Assembly: GCA_905221615.1 (NCBI GenBank)
Contig: CAJNDT010006129.1
Coordinates: forward strand, 62,001 to 126,000
Reading direction: 5' to 3'
DNA: 64,000 nucleotides
From: Symbiodinium sp. CCMP2592
Taxonomy: Eukaryota; Sar; Dinophyceae; Suessiales; Symbiodiniaceae
Shown here: one piece after another, positions 43,452 through 54,199 of the stretch
Layout: each line of letters begins with the position of its first letter
Numbering within the stretch: position 1 is the stretch's first letter
Notes under the pieces: model-generated
What the model was told of the DNA's origin: nothing
Databases searched by the model: none
What the model saw: the letters and a program-made list of their open reading frames with translations, nothing else
Position numbers and translations under genes: made by a program

Positions 43452-44635
43452 CGCTGACGAGAGCAGACTGAATCCCCTTCAATCCCGAAGTGCTCAACCG
43501 AAACCCCCGCCTCGAGTGCCAGGGTCCAGGCTCCAGCAGCCAGCAGAACTGTCCCGGAAATTCATGCCTCAATCGGGTGAGTACCAATGTATCTAAAACT
43601 ACCAAAAAAAATCCATGGGCTATGGGTTGACTTGCCGACTACGGCCTAGACCAGCGGCGAATGACTTGCCGCCTACTCTGCTCAGCCGACTACGGCCTAG
43701 ACCAGCGGCGAATGGCCTGCCGCCTACTCTGCTCAGATTCTGCTGGCTTGCCGCCTACGGCCTAGACTAGCGGCGAAGGGCTTGCCGCCTTCGATGACTC
43801 GATGAGACCTTGGTCCAATACTTCTCAAACCCTGACGGACCTATGTAGTAGAACCTTCCTAGAGGGGCTGCGATGGTAACTCTGAGGAACGCACACCCTG
43901 ACCCCTGACCCTGAATCTGCCTGAATCTGCCTGAATCTGCCAGCTTCGAGGAGCACCGGCCTGGGTCAACGCATCACCAGAAAGAGATGCAGCTCCGCAT
44001 GTTAATGCTACGACGCTGCGACAGCACTGACAGCACTGCACTCGAAGCTCCCAAAGCTGACGAGAGCAGACTGAATCCCCTTCAATCCCGAAGTGCTCAA
44101 CCGAAACCCTCGCCTCGAGTGCCAGGGTCCAGGCTCCAGCAGCCAGCAGAACTGTCCCGGAAATTCATGCCTCAATCGGGTGAGTACCAATGTATCTAAA
44201 ACTAACAAAAAAATCCATGGGCTATGGGTTGACTTGCCGACTACGGCCTAGACCAGCGGCGAATGACTTGCCGCCTACTCTGCTCCGCCGACTACGGCCT
44301 AGACCAGCGGCGAATGGCCTGCCGCCTACTCTGCTCAGATTCTGCTGGCTTGCCGCCTACGGCCTAGACTAGCGGCGAAGGGCTTGCCGCCTTCGATGAC
44401 TCGATGAGACCTTGGTCCAATACTTCTCAAACCCTGACGGACCTATGTAGTAGAACCTTCCTAGAGGGGCGGGCTGCGATGGTAACTCTGAGGAACGCAC
44501 ACCCTGACCCCTGACCCTGAATCTGCCTGAATCTGCCAGCTTCGAGGAGCACCGGCCTGGGTCAACGCATCACCAGAAAGAGATGCAGCTCCGCATGTTA
44601 ATGCTACGACAGCCAACATTCTTGAATGAATTTTG
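43452..44635. repeat. Tandem duplication, ~605-bp unit, two copies
   Basis: Copy 1 starts at 43452 and copy 2 at 44057 with the same GCTGACGAGAGCAGACTGAA. Both run through three GCGGC/GCCGC hairpins, TCTCAAACCCTGACGGACC and AGATGCAGCTCCGCATG. They differ by a few substitutions and small indels, for example CCTGAATCTG in three versus two copies, so the duplication is recent. The identical 70- and 78-codon ORFs in the copies are not convincing genes. Confidence 0.85.
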
Positions 44636-44867
44636 ATCCTGGCCTGCTGAGCTGCGAGCAGTAGCCCGCAAGCTCGGTAAGGTTGGGAAGGATGAAGATC
44701 CTCCGTAGGTTTGGGGTTTTGAGGTTTAGGGTGTTGGGGGCTTAGGGCTTTTGGGAGGGTTTGTGTGGGTCTTGTCCGTGTGCATAGCATGTTGGTGTGG
44801 GTGAGCTATCATTACCAACACTCGCGCCCCGCAACCGAAGCTGTTTCCGGCACATCCGACTGTCTTT

Positions 44868-45130
44868 CTCAGCTACCGGCGAAGAGCTTGCCGCCTTCGA
44901 CGACTCGATGAGACCTTAATTGATCCAAGACTTTCTCAAACCCTCACGGACCTATGTAGTAGAAGCTTGGTAGAGGGGCTGCGATGGTAACTCTGAGGAC
45001 CGCACACCCTGAATCTGCAAGCTTCGGGGAGCACCGGCCTGGGTCAACGCATCACCAGAAATGAAAGAGATGCAGCTCTGCACTGTAATGCTACGCTACG
45101 ACAGCACTGACAGCACTGCAGTTCCATGGC
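44868..45130. repeat. Third, partial and diverged copy of the ~605-bp unit
   Basis: It begins within the hairpin (CCGGCGAAGAGCTTGCCGCC) and follows the unit to AGATGCAGCTCTGCA, with several substitutions. It lacks the first half of the unit. Confidence 0.75.
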
Positions 45131-45239
45131 CGGCAAGCCCCTCCACGTTCGCACTGGCACTGCATTTGATGTTTCTGCAGCCGGGTCAGCAGCTCGAACG
45201 GTCACGACATCCAAAATCTTGCCGCTTGGCTATGCTCCG

Positions 45240-45745
45240 CAACAGCCCACAGATACACCAATATTACGCCTCTAGCTGTAGCAGTACATCTGAGTCTAAG
45301 TTCGCAGCCCTAATGCTGTACCGGTGAATTCGTAGACCCCATTTCCACACTGTGCTTCGAGAAATGCCTGGTTCCTGACTTCCTGATTCGTAATGTAACA
45401 GTGGCCTGTGGCCTGTGAGAAGGAGTGACTCTGAGGACTGATGGAACATGGCCTTCTGATATTCGCACCAGCATTGCGAAATACAGCTCAATCGAACGGT
45501 CAGGGCAGCACAAAAACATGCCGCTTGGCGACGCGATGTTGCGCGACAGCGAAACACTCCGACGGCCCAGAGATACACCAAACCTTACGGCTCTAGCAGC
45601 ACGTCTAAGTCCAAGGTCGCTGTACCCCTGAATCGCCCCTGAATTCGTTCATTCGTAAACCCCACTTTGACACTGCACTTCGAATAACGCCTGCCGCCTG
45701 CTTCCTGATTCGTAACATATATCTGTGCGAAGGAGTGACTCTGAC
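45240..45745. repeat. Three imperfect copies of a shorter repeat
   Basis: Segments ending in GTAGACCCCATTTCCACACTG, GCACGTCTAAGTCCAAGG...TTTGACACTG and TTCCTGATTCGTAA...GGAGTGACTCTGA recur with spacing of about 290-300 bp. Confidence 0.55.
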
Positions 45746-46009
45746 GATTGATGCAACATCGCGGATCATGGCTTCTCAGGTTTCTCCAGAGTTTTCATGA
45801 GCTCCGCCCAGGAGGTCTTAAAAGAAGCATCCTTCTGCCTGAAGTCCGCGCTGATCTTCTGGGAACTCTCCAGCCAATCCTTCCAAGGCTCCCGAAGTGC
45901 GGGCAAAGAAAGCCTCCCCAGCCCCAATGAATCACATGTCTCACAGGCCCTGGGTGCTAACTCGTTCTAGTTCTTGGTTCTAAATACCAAATCAAACAAG
46001 CATGCCCTG

Positions 46010-46075
46010 GCTGCCGACCAGCATAACCAGCATGCCAGGGGTTGGCAACCAGCATGCCAGGGGTGCCAACCCCAA
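46010..46075. repeat. Tandem CCAGCATGCCAGGGGT repeats
   Basis: Three imperfect units built on AACCAGCATGCCAGGGG(T)TG. Confidence 0.7.
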
Positions 46076-46125
46076 TTTATAGGTAATGGCATCTCAACAA
46101 CTAGAATCTAGCACAGGGCACCATC

Positions 46126-46785
46126 CTAGTTAACTACAAGGTGAGCCAGAGATGAGTCCTTGAGGTTCGTCACCGACGTAAGCTTGTTGGCGAAGCTGGC
46201 CTTGTAGAAGCGGATGCTCTTGCGGAAGCCGTCCGTGTTGGGCATGTCGCACAAGATGCGCCAGTGACGAAACGGAACACTGTTCGGCACCGCCTGCCCG
46301 GCATCCAGCATCGCCTGCCATGTGGTCTGGCCAAAAGTGATCTTCAGCAATGCCACAGTCTGCTTCGACTCTGCCTCTGCAAGGACGCTGCCGGCACCGG
46401 CACCGACACTGTTGTCATCCGCTTCGTGCCAGCTGCTGCCGCCCATCGTCAGCTCGTCTTTGACACTGACGGCTGATGCCTTCTTCAGCAGCCCGAAGTG
46501 CAGCAGTGCCGTGGCCGGCGAGTCATAGGCAGGCATGAAGCGCTCGCTCATCCCATCATAGATCGCCTGCGTGATCGAGGCCTCCTCGTGAACACGGATT
46601 TTGAAGTCCGACACCGTGATCAGAACGGCACCTTGGCTGTTCAGCCTGCCTTTGATGATGTTGTGCAGAGAGTTCGAAACGGCCATGAACTTGTCGACGG
46701 TCGGCTCCGCCAGCTCCTCCGCATCGTCAGGCTGAGGCTTGCCGCCGTCCTGCAAGCAATCACAGGGCAACGCCAAGTCTGACAC
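46126..46785 (-). CDS. Exon of an unrecognised element gene
   Basis: A 219-codon minus-strand frame with good protein character: AEELAEPTVDKFMAVSNSLH, NIIKGRLNSQGAVLITVSDF, MSERFMPAYDSPATALLHFG, LLKKASAVSVKDELTMGGSS, KQTVALLKITFGQTTWQAML and NTDGFRKSIRFYKASFANKL. The first codons are probably intron or an alternative start. No known domain. It lies downstream of the exons at 47.1-48.4 kb on the same strand and probably belongs to the same gene. Confidence 0.55.
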   Translation of the reverse strand: MSDLALPCDCLQDGGKPQPDDAEELAEPTVDKFMAVSNSLHNIIKGRLNSQGAVLITVSDFKIRVHEEASITQAIYDGMSERFMPAYDSPATALLHFGLLKKASAVSVKDELTMGGSSWHEADDNSVGAGAGSVLAEAESKQTVALLKITFGQTTWQAMLDAGQAVPNSVPFRHWRILCDMPNTDGFRKSIRFYKASFANKLTSVTNLKDSSLAHLVVN

Positions 46786-47115
46786 TGAGGCCTAAATCCA
46801 AACAGCAATGGTAGGAACGTCCTCCAGCTCCAGGTGCCGCTTTCGCTTCAAGGTCGGCTTTGACCCGGTTTCAGGCACCTATGCCAAAATGCGCGCTGCA
46901 GGAAATGCTACTTAAGATGTGCCAGTGCTAGCTGCCAGCTGCCTAGCTGCTGGCATCCCTACAAAGTGATTTGTTTGAGAAGTCTTTCTGCTAGGGGTCG
47001 CGGCCTCTGACTCCTGGCACGAAGCCGTAATAACTGTAGCAGTGTCTCCAGGATCAGAATGAGGACTGCGAACCCATGGCAGAGTGCTCGCACTATCCAG
47101 CGATCTCAATGCCTT

Positions 47116-47893
47116 TTATGTGAGTCTGAAATCAGCTGTGACACTGACACTGCACATGACGAGACACACAACAGGCCCACGACATACATGTACAGCTTGC
47201 GGCCGCGGCACTGGCACATCATCATCAGCTTGGCCATCATGTTGATCACGTACATTCTCCACTGCCAGGCATGGCCCCGCAACTCGATCGTCAGCAGTGA
47301 CACTGTCACTGTCAACATCAAGATTTACGTGGAGCTCCAGATGGTAGAACTGCACCTGCAAGTTGTCGATCTTGATCTTGTTGAACACGTACGCTGCGCC
47401 GCCTTGGGGGAGCTGCTGGCATTTCGCCGCGTGCATGTCCTGCACGAAAATTGACACCGCCACCAAGCAGTCGTGGTCACCCTTGTTCAGGATGTCCTTC
47501 TGGCTGCGGATGGGGCTGTAGCCGTCGTGAGGCACCGAGAGATTGTGCCCATTGCGCGGAATCCAGCAAGTGGGTGTCTTCCCCAACGAGCGCCTGCTGG
47601 AGTAGTGGTGGGCCTCAATGGCGCTCTGTAACGAGGTAAACATCACCAATCTCTCTTCGATGTCCTGGTCCAGTCGCATAGCCAGCGATGGCACCATCTC
47701 CGCTGGGAGCACCTTCCAACATGTCGTCATCACAAAAGAGACCGGAAAGGAGCTGGGCACTTGAAGCACTTGGACACTCAGTCAGCTGCGGTTCATTCGA
47801 CTTGCCCTGGTCTCTGCTCTTCGCAAACTGCAAACTCGACTCAATCTCAGCATGGAAATGGCACTGCGCTGCACATCGGACACCGGCGGACAC
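47116..47893 (-). CDS. Exons of an unrecognised element gene
   Basis: Upstream block (about 47860-47690): AEIESSLQFAKSRDQGKSNE, PQLTECPSASSAQLLSGLF. Downstream block, different frame (about 47725-47330): PSLAMRLDQDIEERLVMFTS, LQSAIEAHHYSSRRSLGKTP, TCWIPRNGHNLSVPHDGYSP, KGDHDCLVAVSIFVQDMHAA and AYVFNKIKIDNLQVQFYHLE. The last part is beta-rich. The frame switch implies an intron or indel near 47700. Function unknown. Confidence 0.5.
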
Positions 47894-48019
47894 ATATATT
47901 CACCGCTGATTCTGACTCTGACAAGCACTCCCAGTCTGTTGTGACAATTTTGACGCTGCTCGGAGGCATGTATGCGACACAGGACCACAGGAAAAATGGC
48001 ACCGCTGACTGACAAACGG

Positions 48020-48400
48020 TCACACAGTGCCCTTCTTCGGCTTCTGTACACCCTTCTTCTTTTTCATAGCTTTCATGGCTTTCATGGCTTTCATGGCCTT
48101 CTTCGCCGTAATCTTCGCGGCTGGCCTCTTCACAGGTCCTGCCGGCCTCTTCAGAATTGGCGACGGCTGCAAATTTGACACTGTCACTCCCAGGACCGCT
48201 GATGACCCTGCTGAAAGCTCTTTGCCCACATCCAAATCTGGCAGCGGCAAGGATGGAAGCGGCATTGCAGAACGACAGGAACCCGCACCGGCTGCCGCCA
48301 CAGGCGGCAATGGAATGTTGGGCAACGGCATGGACATGAAGACTCCAGGAATCACAGTCGCAACTTTGACGCTGAAGACGCTGCTGATGGCACATGACAT
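48020..48400 (-). CDS. Lys-Ala-Met repeat protein, N-terminal exon
   Basis: A 126-codon frame starting MSCAISSVF. A Pro-rich first half (MPLPNIPLPPVAAAGAG, MPLPSLPLPDLDVG) is followed by KRPAGPVKRPAAK and a basic tail with four KAM units ending in KKKKGVQKPKKG. Basic KRPA/KAM repeats of this kind are frequent in predicted Symbiodiniaceae proteins and suggest nuclear, nucleic-acid-contacting tails. This is family knowledge from memory. It lies at the 5' end of the 48.4-46.1 kb minus-strand exons. Confidence 0.55.
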   Translation of the reverse strand: MSCAISSVFSVKVATVIPGVFMSMPLPNIPLPPVAAAGAGSCRSAMPLPSLPLPDLDVGKELSAGSSAVLGVTVSNLQPSPILKRPAGPVKRPAAKITAKKAMKAMKAMKAMKKKKGVQKPKKGTV

Positions 48401-48689
48401 GACGTGCTAGTGGCTTCTGTCTGACTCTGACACTGAAACTCGCACAATTGTGACTCGCACTGCCGCTGACACTGATTTCCCAAGGCCCCGTCGCAGGAGA
48501 CAGCAGCCAAGCCTTTGAGGTGACGGTTTCAGGGTTAGGGTCTAGGGGTTTCGGGCGTTTCGGGTTTACGATCCATCGGTCGGGGGGGGGGGGGGCGGTC
48601 TTCCCGGGGCTTGAGTGTTCAGACCAGAATTAAAGGGTTCGGGGCTCGGTTGCATCAAGTCTTGGGGCCTTGGGGGTCAAGGGTTTGGA

Positions 48690-50085
48690 GCCGAGGGCCG
48701 CTGGTGATCACGTTCGAATTTGAAAGAAAACACAGGGAATTTGAAAGAATTTGAAGGAATGTCATTGATAATATCAGGCCTGTTTGACAATTTGAACGTG
48801 TGCTTGCTTCTGCCTTTTGGTGATTACAATGAATGCTCGAACGAAATTTGAAAGAAAACACAAGGAAATTGAAAGAATTTGAAGGAATGTCATTGATAAT
48901 TTCAGGAGGCCTGTTTGGCAATTTGAATGTGTGCTTGCTTTTGCCTTTTGGTGATCATGAATGCTCGAAAGAGATTTGAACGAAAACGCAGTGAATTTGA
49001 AGGAATGTCATTGAACATTTTTATTCTGTTTGGCAATTTGAATGTGTGCTTGCTTTTGCCTTTTGGTGATCAGAATCAGAATGAATGCTCGAAAGAAATT
49101 TGAAAGAAAACGCAAGGAATTTGAAAGAATTTGAAGGAATGCAATTGATAATTTCTAGTCTGTCTGTTTGGCAATTTGAATGTGTGCTTGCTTTTGCCTT
49201 TTGGTGATCAGAATGAAAGCTCGAAAGAAATTCGAAAGAAAACGCATGGAATTTGAAAAAATTTGAAAGAATGCCTTGGTAATTTCTGACTGTTTGACAA
49301 TTTGAATGTGTGCCCACTGTCGCCAATAATTATTAGATCACTTTCAAAACAAGCCAGAAGCCAGAAGCCATTTATATGTCTTCGGCCCGGGGCTTGCCTT
49401 TTGGTGATCCGAATGAATGCTCGAAAGAAACTTCAAAGAAAACGCAGGGAATTTGAAAGAATTTGAGGGAATGCCATTGATAATTTCAGGCTTGTTTGAC
49501 AATTTGAATGTGTGCTTGCTTCTGCCTTTTGGTGATCACAATGAATGCTCTAAAGAGATTTCAAAGAAAACACAAGGAATTTGAAAGAATTTGAAGGAAT
49601 GTCATTGATAATTTCAGGCCTGTTTGACAATTTGAATGTGTGCTTGCTTCTGCCTTTTGGTGATTACAATGAATGCTCGAACGAAATTTGAAAGAAAACA
49701 CAAGGAAATTGAAAGAATTTGAAGGAATGTCATTGATAATTTCAGGAGGCCTGTTTGGCAATTTGAATGTGTGCTTGCTTTTGCCTTTTGGTGATCAGAA
49801 CAGAATGAATGCTCGAAAGAAATTTGAAAGAAACCACATGGAATTTGAAAGAATTTGAAGGAATGTCATTGATAATATCAGGCCTGTTTGACAATTTGAA
49901 TGTGTGCTTGCTTCTGCCTTTTGGTGATTACAATGAATGCTCGAAAGAAATTTGAAAGAAAACACAAGGAATTTGAAAGACTTGGAAGGAATGTCATTGA
50001 TAATTTCAGGAGGCCTGTTTGGCAATTTGAATGTGTGCTTGCTTTTGCCTTTTGGTGATCAGAACGAATGCTCGAAAGAAATTTG
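48690..50085. repeat. Satellite array, about ten copies of a ~130-bp unit
   Basis: The unit reads GAATGCTCGAAAGAAATTTG, AAAGAAAACACAAGGAATTT, GAAAGAATTTGAAGGAATGT, CATTGATAATTTCAGG and CTGTTTG(A/G)CAATTTGAAT, followed by GTGTGCTTGCTTTTGCCTTT and TGGTGATCA. Unit starts fall at about 48832, 48958, 49082, 49209, 49413, 49542, 49670, 49805, 49933 and 50065, so spacing is mostly 124-135 bp with one larger gap at 49310-49400. It is AT-rich compared with its surroundings. Several minus-strand ORFs of 60-100 codons arise because the unit lacks stops in one frame; they are not considered genes. Confidence 0.9.
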
Positions 50086-50423
50086 GTTTCGGGGGTCGGG
50101 ATTTAGGGTAGGGGATGTCCCCCGTATATTTTCATTAACTTGATGCCTTTGGCCTAAGCAGGCTGTTTGAAGGTCAGGGATCGTTGTATTGATGCCTGAC
50201 TTCCCGAGCTTGGTGCTGGTGCTTAAGCAGCGATGTCACGTAACATTCTCTGCCTTTAGGGCTTAAGTCTTAAACCCCAAACCCTACACCCTAGACTCCA
50301 GCCTTTTTTTCACCCCAACCCCTAAAACCTAAACCACCAACCTAAACCTCTCTTTCATATGTCATATGTACACACTGGCGCACACGTCGTGGGAACTAGC
50401 GTTTTCGGTAGGGTTCGCGAGGG

Positions 50424-52081
50424 TCATGCCGCCTAGTACCTACTCCTACTCCGCGGCGAAGGGCCATGCCGCCTAGTACCTACTCCTACTCCGCGGCGAA
50501 GGGCCATGCCGCCTAGTGTTACAAATAATTTGACTAGGGTTTGGAAGTACCAGACTAAGCATCTTAAACCCCAAAGCCTAAAATTCCTAAGACCTATACC
50601 CTAATCCCTAAAACCACCAAAACCCTCCCTAAACCCAGTACCAGTACAGACTTGAGAACTCTAGGGTTTAGTTAGGATGTAGGGTTATGAAGCCCGAAGC
50701 CCCAAGGCCCAAACACGACACAAAATGGCTCAACCCAGTACCCGATCCTAAAATCCTGAAACCTACACCCTAAACGCCTCAAAATCCTCCTTAAACTTAG
50801 GCCCTAAACCCAGTGCTCAGTACCCGACACCCGATCCTAAAATCTTGACAACTATACCCTAAAACCCCTCAAAGCCCTCCCTATCCCCAAACCTAAACCA
50901 AAACCCTAGAATGCCCAAAGCCAGAGAGCCCTGCCTAAGTCCAGAAAGTCCCTAGTAAAACATTAAACACCCAAAGCCTAAAAAGACCTAAACCCCAAAC
51001 CCCAAACCAACCCTAATTCTTACTTGCTTAGACAGTCAACGTACGTAAGGACCTGAAGAACCTAGACCTAGTGCCCAAAATCCTGTGCTTAAAACCTATA
51101 CCCTATAAACCACCCAAAACTAAAACCAACCCAAAACCCTCATCAAATTATCTAATTCAAACCCCTAAACCCAAAACTCAACACTCTCAGGCTGCTGCGT
51201 TGACGAAGACGATCTGTGGCACCTGAGCGGCAGGTGGGGGGGGGGTGGGGGGGGGTGAGGTTTCGGGTCCGGGTTTTTCGGGGAGGGGAACTACCATAAC
51301 CCCAATTAGGGTCCCTTTTAGGGTACATATAAGTCTACTTACTAACTGCTTACTAAGTCCCCCGACCCCCCTAGGCTTAGGGCTTGCCGCCCTACTCCTA
51401 CCCTACTCGCGGCGAAGGGCTTGCCGCCTAGTTACGTGAATCTACTCGCGGCGAAGGGCTTGCCGCCTAGTTACGCGAATCTACTCGCGGCGAAGGGTCC
51501 TGCCGCCTAGACTAGATTTACACTGACACTGACACGCTAGTCACTACTCTAGACTAGACTACACTGGACTAGACTAATCATGACTAATCTAGACTAGACT
51601 GGCGAGATATATCCCAAAATCTAGAGCTCCTCAAACCCTTAAAGCCGGGCTCTGCGGCTTTAAAAGCCCAAAGCCTAAAACGCCAAAACCCACAACCGTG
51701 ATCCAAACTCATAACCCTTAGGGTTAAACTTAAAATCTTTAAACCTATACCCTAATGCGCTAAGCCCCAAACCCGACCATAATTTAAACCCGAAGCCCTA
51801 GGCTCTAAGCTGTAAACCCCAACTCCCCAAATCCTGAAACCTATACCCTAATTATCTAAGCCTACCAATTCAAACTCATAACCCTAACCCTAAATCCTAG
51901 AACAGAACCAATACCCTAAAGCCCCAGCCCCAAACCCCAATCCATGATTTCAACCCAAAGCCCTAAGTTTAAAACCCCAACTCCCCAAATCCCGAAACCT
52001 ATAATTACCCTATTACCCTAATTAGCCAAAACCCCCACATCCTGAAACCTATGCCCCCAAACCCCAACGGCCGAGCCCCCA
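50424..52081. repeat. Segmental duplication, copy 1
   Basis: It matches 55577-57246 in the same orientation, almost identically over the first ~750 bp (from GCCGCCTAGTGTTACAAAT to the GCGGCAGGTGGGGGG tract) and more loosely afterwards (CTAGACTAGACT, GGCCGAGCCCC). It contains GCGGC/GCCGC hairpins at about 50451, 50492, 51404, 51435 and 51484 and many CCTAAA-type units. No gene. Confidence 0.85.
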
Positions 52082-52199
52082 AAAGAGTCGACATCCTGCT
52101 CCTGCCCCTCGCTCTCCTCCCGCCCCCGCCCCCGCCGTCGTTATAGCTGAGGAGTAGCTGTATCAGCACAGGGAAGCTTCGTGTGCTCAAGTGCTGAAG

Positions 52200-52960
52200 A
52201 ATGCTCAATGCTCAAGACCAGGCAACGCAGCTCAGCACAAGGACGCAACATGTGAGAAGAAGAGAGGGGCGGATGGCACCTCTCGGACGCTGCCGCTGAT
52301 GACCACGAAAACGAAGTCGCCTGCCAGTGTCAGCAGCTTCAATGATGAACCTACCAAACTGACTCACACTGGCACTGATTTCCCAAGGCCCCGTCCCGGG
52401 AGACAGCAGCCAAGCCTCTGAGGTGACCTCGGGTCGGAAAGAGATGCATGCAATTGTCAAAAGCGATGGCTCCGGCTCTTGCACGGCACGGTCGGACTGC
52501 TAAGCCGCTTTTCACTCGCAAAAGAAAGCCACTCCCTCGGGTCCCCCCCCCCCCGCCCCCTAACAGATTCCCGCTGACACCCGGCCAAAGCCTAGGATAT
52601 TAGACTACGGAATTAAACCTAAGTTTTAAGCGGGAATCCGTTTGGGGGACGGGGGGAAGGGATCGTCGTGCGTCCTGTGACCGTCGTGTGACACGTGTGC
52701 GCCGAGAGCTGCTGGCTACGTGCCATGTGCTGCTATGTGTGCTGCTGCGTGCTGCTGTGTGTGTGTGTGTTGCTGTACGCTGCTGTGTGCTGCTGTGTGT
52801 GTTGTGTGTGTTGTGTGTGTGTGTTGGGTTTGTTGTGTGTGCTGTGTCTGCTGTGGTCCCTGGCATAGCAGCACTCAGCAGCTCAGCACTACAGGATTTT
52901 AGGGCTCCGGGAAGAACAACAGCCAGGCCTATCATGCTAAGTCCTCATTGGCTAGGCTAC
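52200..52960. other. No confident gene; GT-rich low-complexity tract
   Basis: 52715-52860 is dominated by TGCTGTGTGTG-type repeats. A segment at 52375-52425 repeats part of 48470-48520 (TTTCCCAAGGCCCCGTC, GGAGACAGCAGCCAAGCC). Cys/Val-rich and Thr/His-rich ORFs here are repeat translations. Confidence 0.5.
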
Positions 52961-52990
52961 TGACTGAACCAAGCCTTGACTACTCTTCTA

Positions 52991-54193
52991 CTACTTCTTC
53001 CCTTTGCCCTTACCCTGGCCCTTGGCAATCTGCTGGAGCTCGGCCTTCAAGTTGTTGACTTCCAGAGTCTTCTTCTCTGAGAACTCCGTCTGCTCCTTCA
53101 GCTGGTTCGTCAGGGACTTCTCTCTGTTCTCCAGCCTTTGAAGCTTTAATGCAGCGAAACCCCAATCAAAAGTAAAGGTCCTAAGCTCCTAGCCAAGTCC
53201 CAAACCAAATAGTTAGTCAGTCATGAGTACACCACAAGTTAACCTTTAGGATTTATATTTTGGGTTTATTTATTTTTTCATACAACCCAAAAACAAATAC
53301 CTGCCGAGGCAAGGAACGACTCGATCTTGCGCCTCAGATCCTGACGAATCTTATACTCGTCATCGCGCTCGCCCCTGACCTTCTGCAGCTCCGTTTGTGA
53401 CTCCTGAGGGGGAGCTCAGAAGCGGAGGGTACCACTAGAAGAAGAAGTAGTAGTCTTAGTAGTCGTCGTCGAGTCGTCGTAGTAGTAATATCAATAATAG
53501 AAACCCGACCCAACCCCAAACCCCGAAACCCCGAAGACCCCGCTGGTCCTTGAAGAGGCGCTGAGACGTCTGCAGCCGCCCTTCCACGGAGTGGATGTCG
53601 GAGCGGTGCTTCGACGCCATGTCGGAGATCTGCTTGCCGAGCCGCTCGATCTCCGCCCCAGCCTTTGCCTTGGCATCCAGCAACTCATCGGCAGCAGCCT
53701 GGGGTTGAGGGCCGTTTGAGGTTGAGAGTTTTTATCCCTCCCTGGCAAGGAAAGTTTAAGGTTTAGGGTGGCCCACCTTCTGGACGTCAAGGATCTCGGT
53801 AGTGTGGGCGGTCCGCTGCTCGTCAAGCTGCCGCTGGAGTCTGGAAGCGGAGTCTCTCAGGTCATCTCTCTCCGACTCCGCGACGGTCAGGTCGATCTGT
53901 GGGTGGATAGAAGCCGAAAAGTTGGAAACCCAACAGCCTCAATCCTGAAGAGTAATGTATAGGGAAGCCCAGCACTATTTGGCCTTAATCCGGTTTCCAA
54001 CTTTATGGGGTTTACTCTATGGAGGTGGCCCGCATGATCCCCTACTACTGCTACTGGTTATTAATGCATGGGATGGGGCTTACCTGGGGCTTTGGCAACA
54101 CCCACCCTGGCTTGCGTCAGGTCTCCTTCAAGGCGCTGCACTTCGCCTTCCAGTCTGCTGATCATCTGCCCTCTCAGGGTGCTTGTCGTCGAC
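52991..54193 (-). CDS. Coiled-coil protein, five C-terminal exons (5' end not found)
   Basis: Minus-strand exons with good splice sites: about 54193-54084 (LRGQMISRLEGEVQRLEGDL; donor CAG|GTAAGC), 53896-53777 (DLTVAESERDDLRDSASRLQ; acceptor CCCACAG, donor AAG|GTGGGC), 53698-~53543 (DELLDAKAKAGAEIERLGKQ; acceptor CCCCAG), 53403-53301 (ESQTELQKVRGERDDEYKIR; acceptor CTCAG, donor CAG|GTATTT) and ~53144-52991 (LQRLENREKSLTNQLKEQTE), ending in a basic GKGKGKK tail and tandem stops. All exons are heptad-rich, so the product is a long parallel coiled coil, probably cytoskeletal or scaffold-like; the exact family cannot be told. The intron at 53897-54083 contains a family G MITE-like element. Upstream exons may be missing, so a truncated captured gene is possible. 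Confidence 0.7.
53910..54017. mobile_element. MITE-like element, family G, copy 3 (intronic)
   Basis: AGCCGAAAAGTTGGAAACCC opposes GTTTCCAACTTTATGGGGTT. The interior (AGAGTAATGTATAGGGAAGC, CCAGCACTATTTGGCC) is the reverse complement of the 20114-20245 copy. It is wholly within an intron of the coiled-coil gene. Confidence 0.7.
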
Positions 54194-54199
54194 CTGCAG

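Noticed and set aside
48655..50025. Minus-strand ORFs of 60-100 codons with repeated SFKFLSSIH-type peptides
   Set aside because: They arise from the satellite unit lacking stops in one frame; unit lengths vary and break the frame.
48690..50085. Possible CRISPR array (regular repeats)
   Set aside because: Repeats are contiguous ~130-bp satellite units without unique spacers, in a eukaryotic context.
52600..52963. Cys/Val-rich and Thr/His-rich ORFs
   Set aside because: Translations of a TGCTGTGTGTG low-complexity tract.
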